NCBI GenBank assembly: GCA_002238445.1
Contig: MPML01000005.1
Location: forward strand, 62,001 to 126,000
Length of the DNA: 64,000 nt
Reading direction: 5' to 3'
From: Caldilineaceae bacterium bin5
Lineage (GTDB): Bacteria; Chloroflexota; Anaerolineae; Caldilineales; Caldilineaceae
A program made the translations under genes and the position numbers. The notes beneath the pieces are model-generated. The model saw only the letters and a program-made list of their open reading frames with translations. It had not been told where the DNA came from and searched no databases. Shown one piece after another: positions 63,173 to 64,000 of the stretch; position 1 is the first letter of the stretch, and every line of letters starts with the position of its first letter.

Positions 63173-64000
63173 TCAGGGCACCGAGTCTCTAATTGGCTCC
63201 CATCCGGCTGTCAGCATTTGGTCCAGGGCCTCAACCAGGGCGCTGTTTTGCGGTCGCCTAGCTATGTTCACATTTTCCAAGGGGTCCTTGTGAAGGTCGA
63301 AGAGTTCAAAGGCTTGTCCCGATGCGGATTCGCGCAGATGCCAGAGGTCGCCTTCAGTGGGAACATTGGAATAGCGCGTGAGGCGGTAGCGATCAGTGCG
63401 CAAGGTATGCGCATGGCCTTGGTGCATCGTCGAGAAGACGCCGGTCTTCCACTCTTGCTGCGGGTCTTCGAGCAGGGGCGCCAGACTCAGTCCTTCCAGG
63501 TGCGGCGGCTGATTTAATCCGGACAGATCGCAGAGGGTGGGATAGAGATCGACCAGTTCGACAAGAGCGTTGCAGGTTGCGCCTTTGGTCATGCCTGGGG
63601 CCGACACGAGCATTGGGATGCGTGTGGATTCTTCGAAGCTTGTCGTTTTAGACCACAGTTTGTGCTCGCCGAGATGCCAGCCATTGTCGCCCCATAGGAC
63701 AATTACGGTTTCGTCGAGCTGGCCGAGCCTCTCGAGCTCGGCCAAAACCTTCCCGATTTGGGCGTCGGTGAAACTGACGCTTGCCCAATAGCCGTGGATG
63801 CATTCTCGTTGTTTTTCTTCACTGAGGAGTGGGAAATCGTCCTCTCGATATTTTCCCAGGTCGGAATAAGTGCGGTCGATTTCCTCTTCGCCGTAGTGTA
63901 GAAAGTCACCCAGATTTGAAGCGCCGACGGCGTCTTGCGGAAGAAAGGGATTTCCGGCGAGATCCACGTGGTCGCGGTCGTAAAGATCCCAATACTTTTG
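63173..64000 (-). CDS. Sulfatase, C-terminal part (5' end outside window)
   Basis: The frame is open to the right edge, and the residues before the first Met (KYWDLYDRDHVDLAGNPF) clearly continue the protein. Visible features are ASVSFTDAQIGKVLAELERL, the second metal site VIVLWGDNGWHLGEHKLWSK, STRIPMLVSAPG, LVELVDLYPTLCDLSGL, and FELFDLHKDPLENVNIARRP. This pattern is closest to iduronate-2-sulfatase-like enzymes. The formylglycine motif is outside the window. It lies upstream of the third sugar-type importer with a 133-bp gap and probably in the same transcription unit. Confidence 0.88.
   Translation of the reverse strand, partial: QKYWDLYDRDHVDLAGNPFLPQDAVGASNLGDFLHYGEEEIDRTYSDLGKYREDDFPLLSEEKQRECIHGYWASVSFTDAQIGKVLAELERLGQLDETVIVLWGDNGWHLGEHKLWSKTTSFEESTRIPMLVSAPGMTKGATCNALVELVDLYPTLCDLSGLNQPPHLEGLSLAPLLEDPQQEWKTGVFSTMHQGHAHTLRTDRYRLTRYSNVPTEGDLWHLRESASGQAFELFDLHKDPLENVNIARRPQNSALVEALDQMLTAGWEPIRDSVP

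Overview
The window reads as a high-GC bacterial chromosome segment, most likely from the phylum Chloroflexota (Caldilineales-like). This placement is an inference. It rests on solute-binding lipoproteins with twin-arginine signals followed by an AAC lipobox, a single-chain glycine dehydrogenase behind a tandem glycine riboswitch, an RsmD with an atypical APPQ motif, a Uma2-family protein, and dispersed GC-rich palindromic repeats. No rRNA, tRNA, CRISPR array, transposase or integrase was seen.

Layout. 1-9.7 kb (minus strand): a probable operon with three phytanoyl-CoA-dioxygenase-like (PhyH) oxygenases, a sugar-type ABC importer (binding protein plus two permeases), a small Ig-like membrane protein and a five-bladed-propeller glycosidase. 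Divergent from it at 9.9-11.3 kb are two lectin-fold proteins (DUF1961 and DUF1349-like). 11.4-15.8 kb: a second sugar ABC importer with an S51-type peptidase downstream. 16.1-19.6 kb: gcvP under a tandem glycine riboswitch with an intrinsic terminator. 19.7-27.3 kb: rsmD, a coiled-coil SdrD-B-like protein, a 47-bp palindromic repeat array, pncC and a small coupled gene, a Gfo/Idh/MocA oxidoreductase, a Uma2 protein and a zinc alcohol dehydrogenase. 27.3-32.1 kb: repeat-rich DNA around one very large sensor-kinase/response-regulator fusion.

32.1-40.2 kb (plus strand): a peptide-type (Dpp-like) ABC importer interleaved with two paralogous TIM-barrel glycosidase-like proteins and a degenerate DapA-like aldolase. 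40.3-44.0 kb: two sulfatases from a tandem duplication of about 2.17 kb that also left a decayed glycosidase tail between them. 44.3-51.5 kb: four consecutive paralogous lipoproteins, each a discoidin-like domain followed by a PQQ sugar-dehydrogenase propeller. 51.6-57.6 kb: a second Dpp-type importer and a third sulfatase. 57.9-58.5 kb: a badly decayed lactonase pseudogene. 58.5-64 kb: a sugar isomerase/epimerase, a third sugar-type ABC importer and a fourth sulfatase cut by the window edge.

Taken together the genes suggest capture and catabolism of sulfated or otherwise decorated glycans: sulfatases remove sulfate, glycosidase-like and lectin-fold proteins act on the sugar chain, five ABC importers (none with its own ATPase in the window) take up the products, and isomerase, Gfo/Idh and aldolase-like enzymes process them. 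The substrate cannot be read from the sequence. The most notable non-coding features are stable hairpins just behind all five binding-protein genes, the glycine riboswitch, the 47-bp palindrome array, two dispersed repeat families, and two inverted-repeat elements that share an internal motif.
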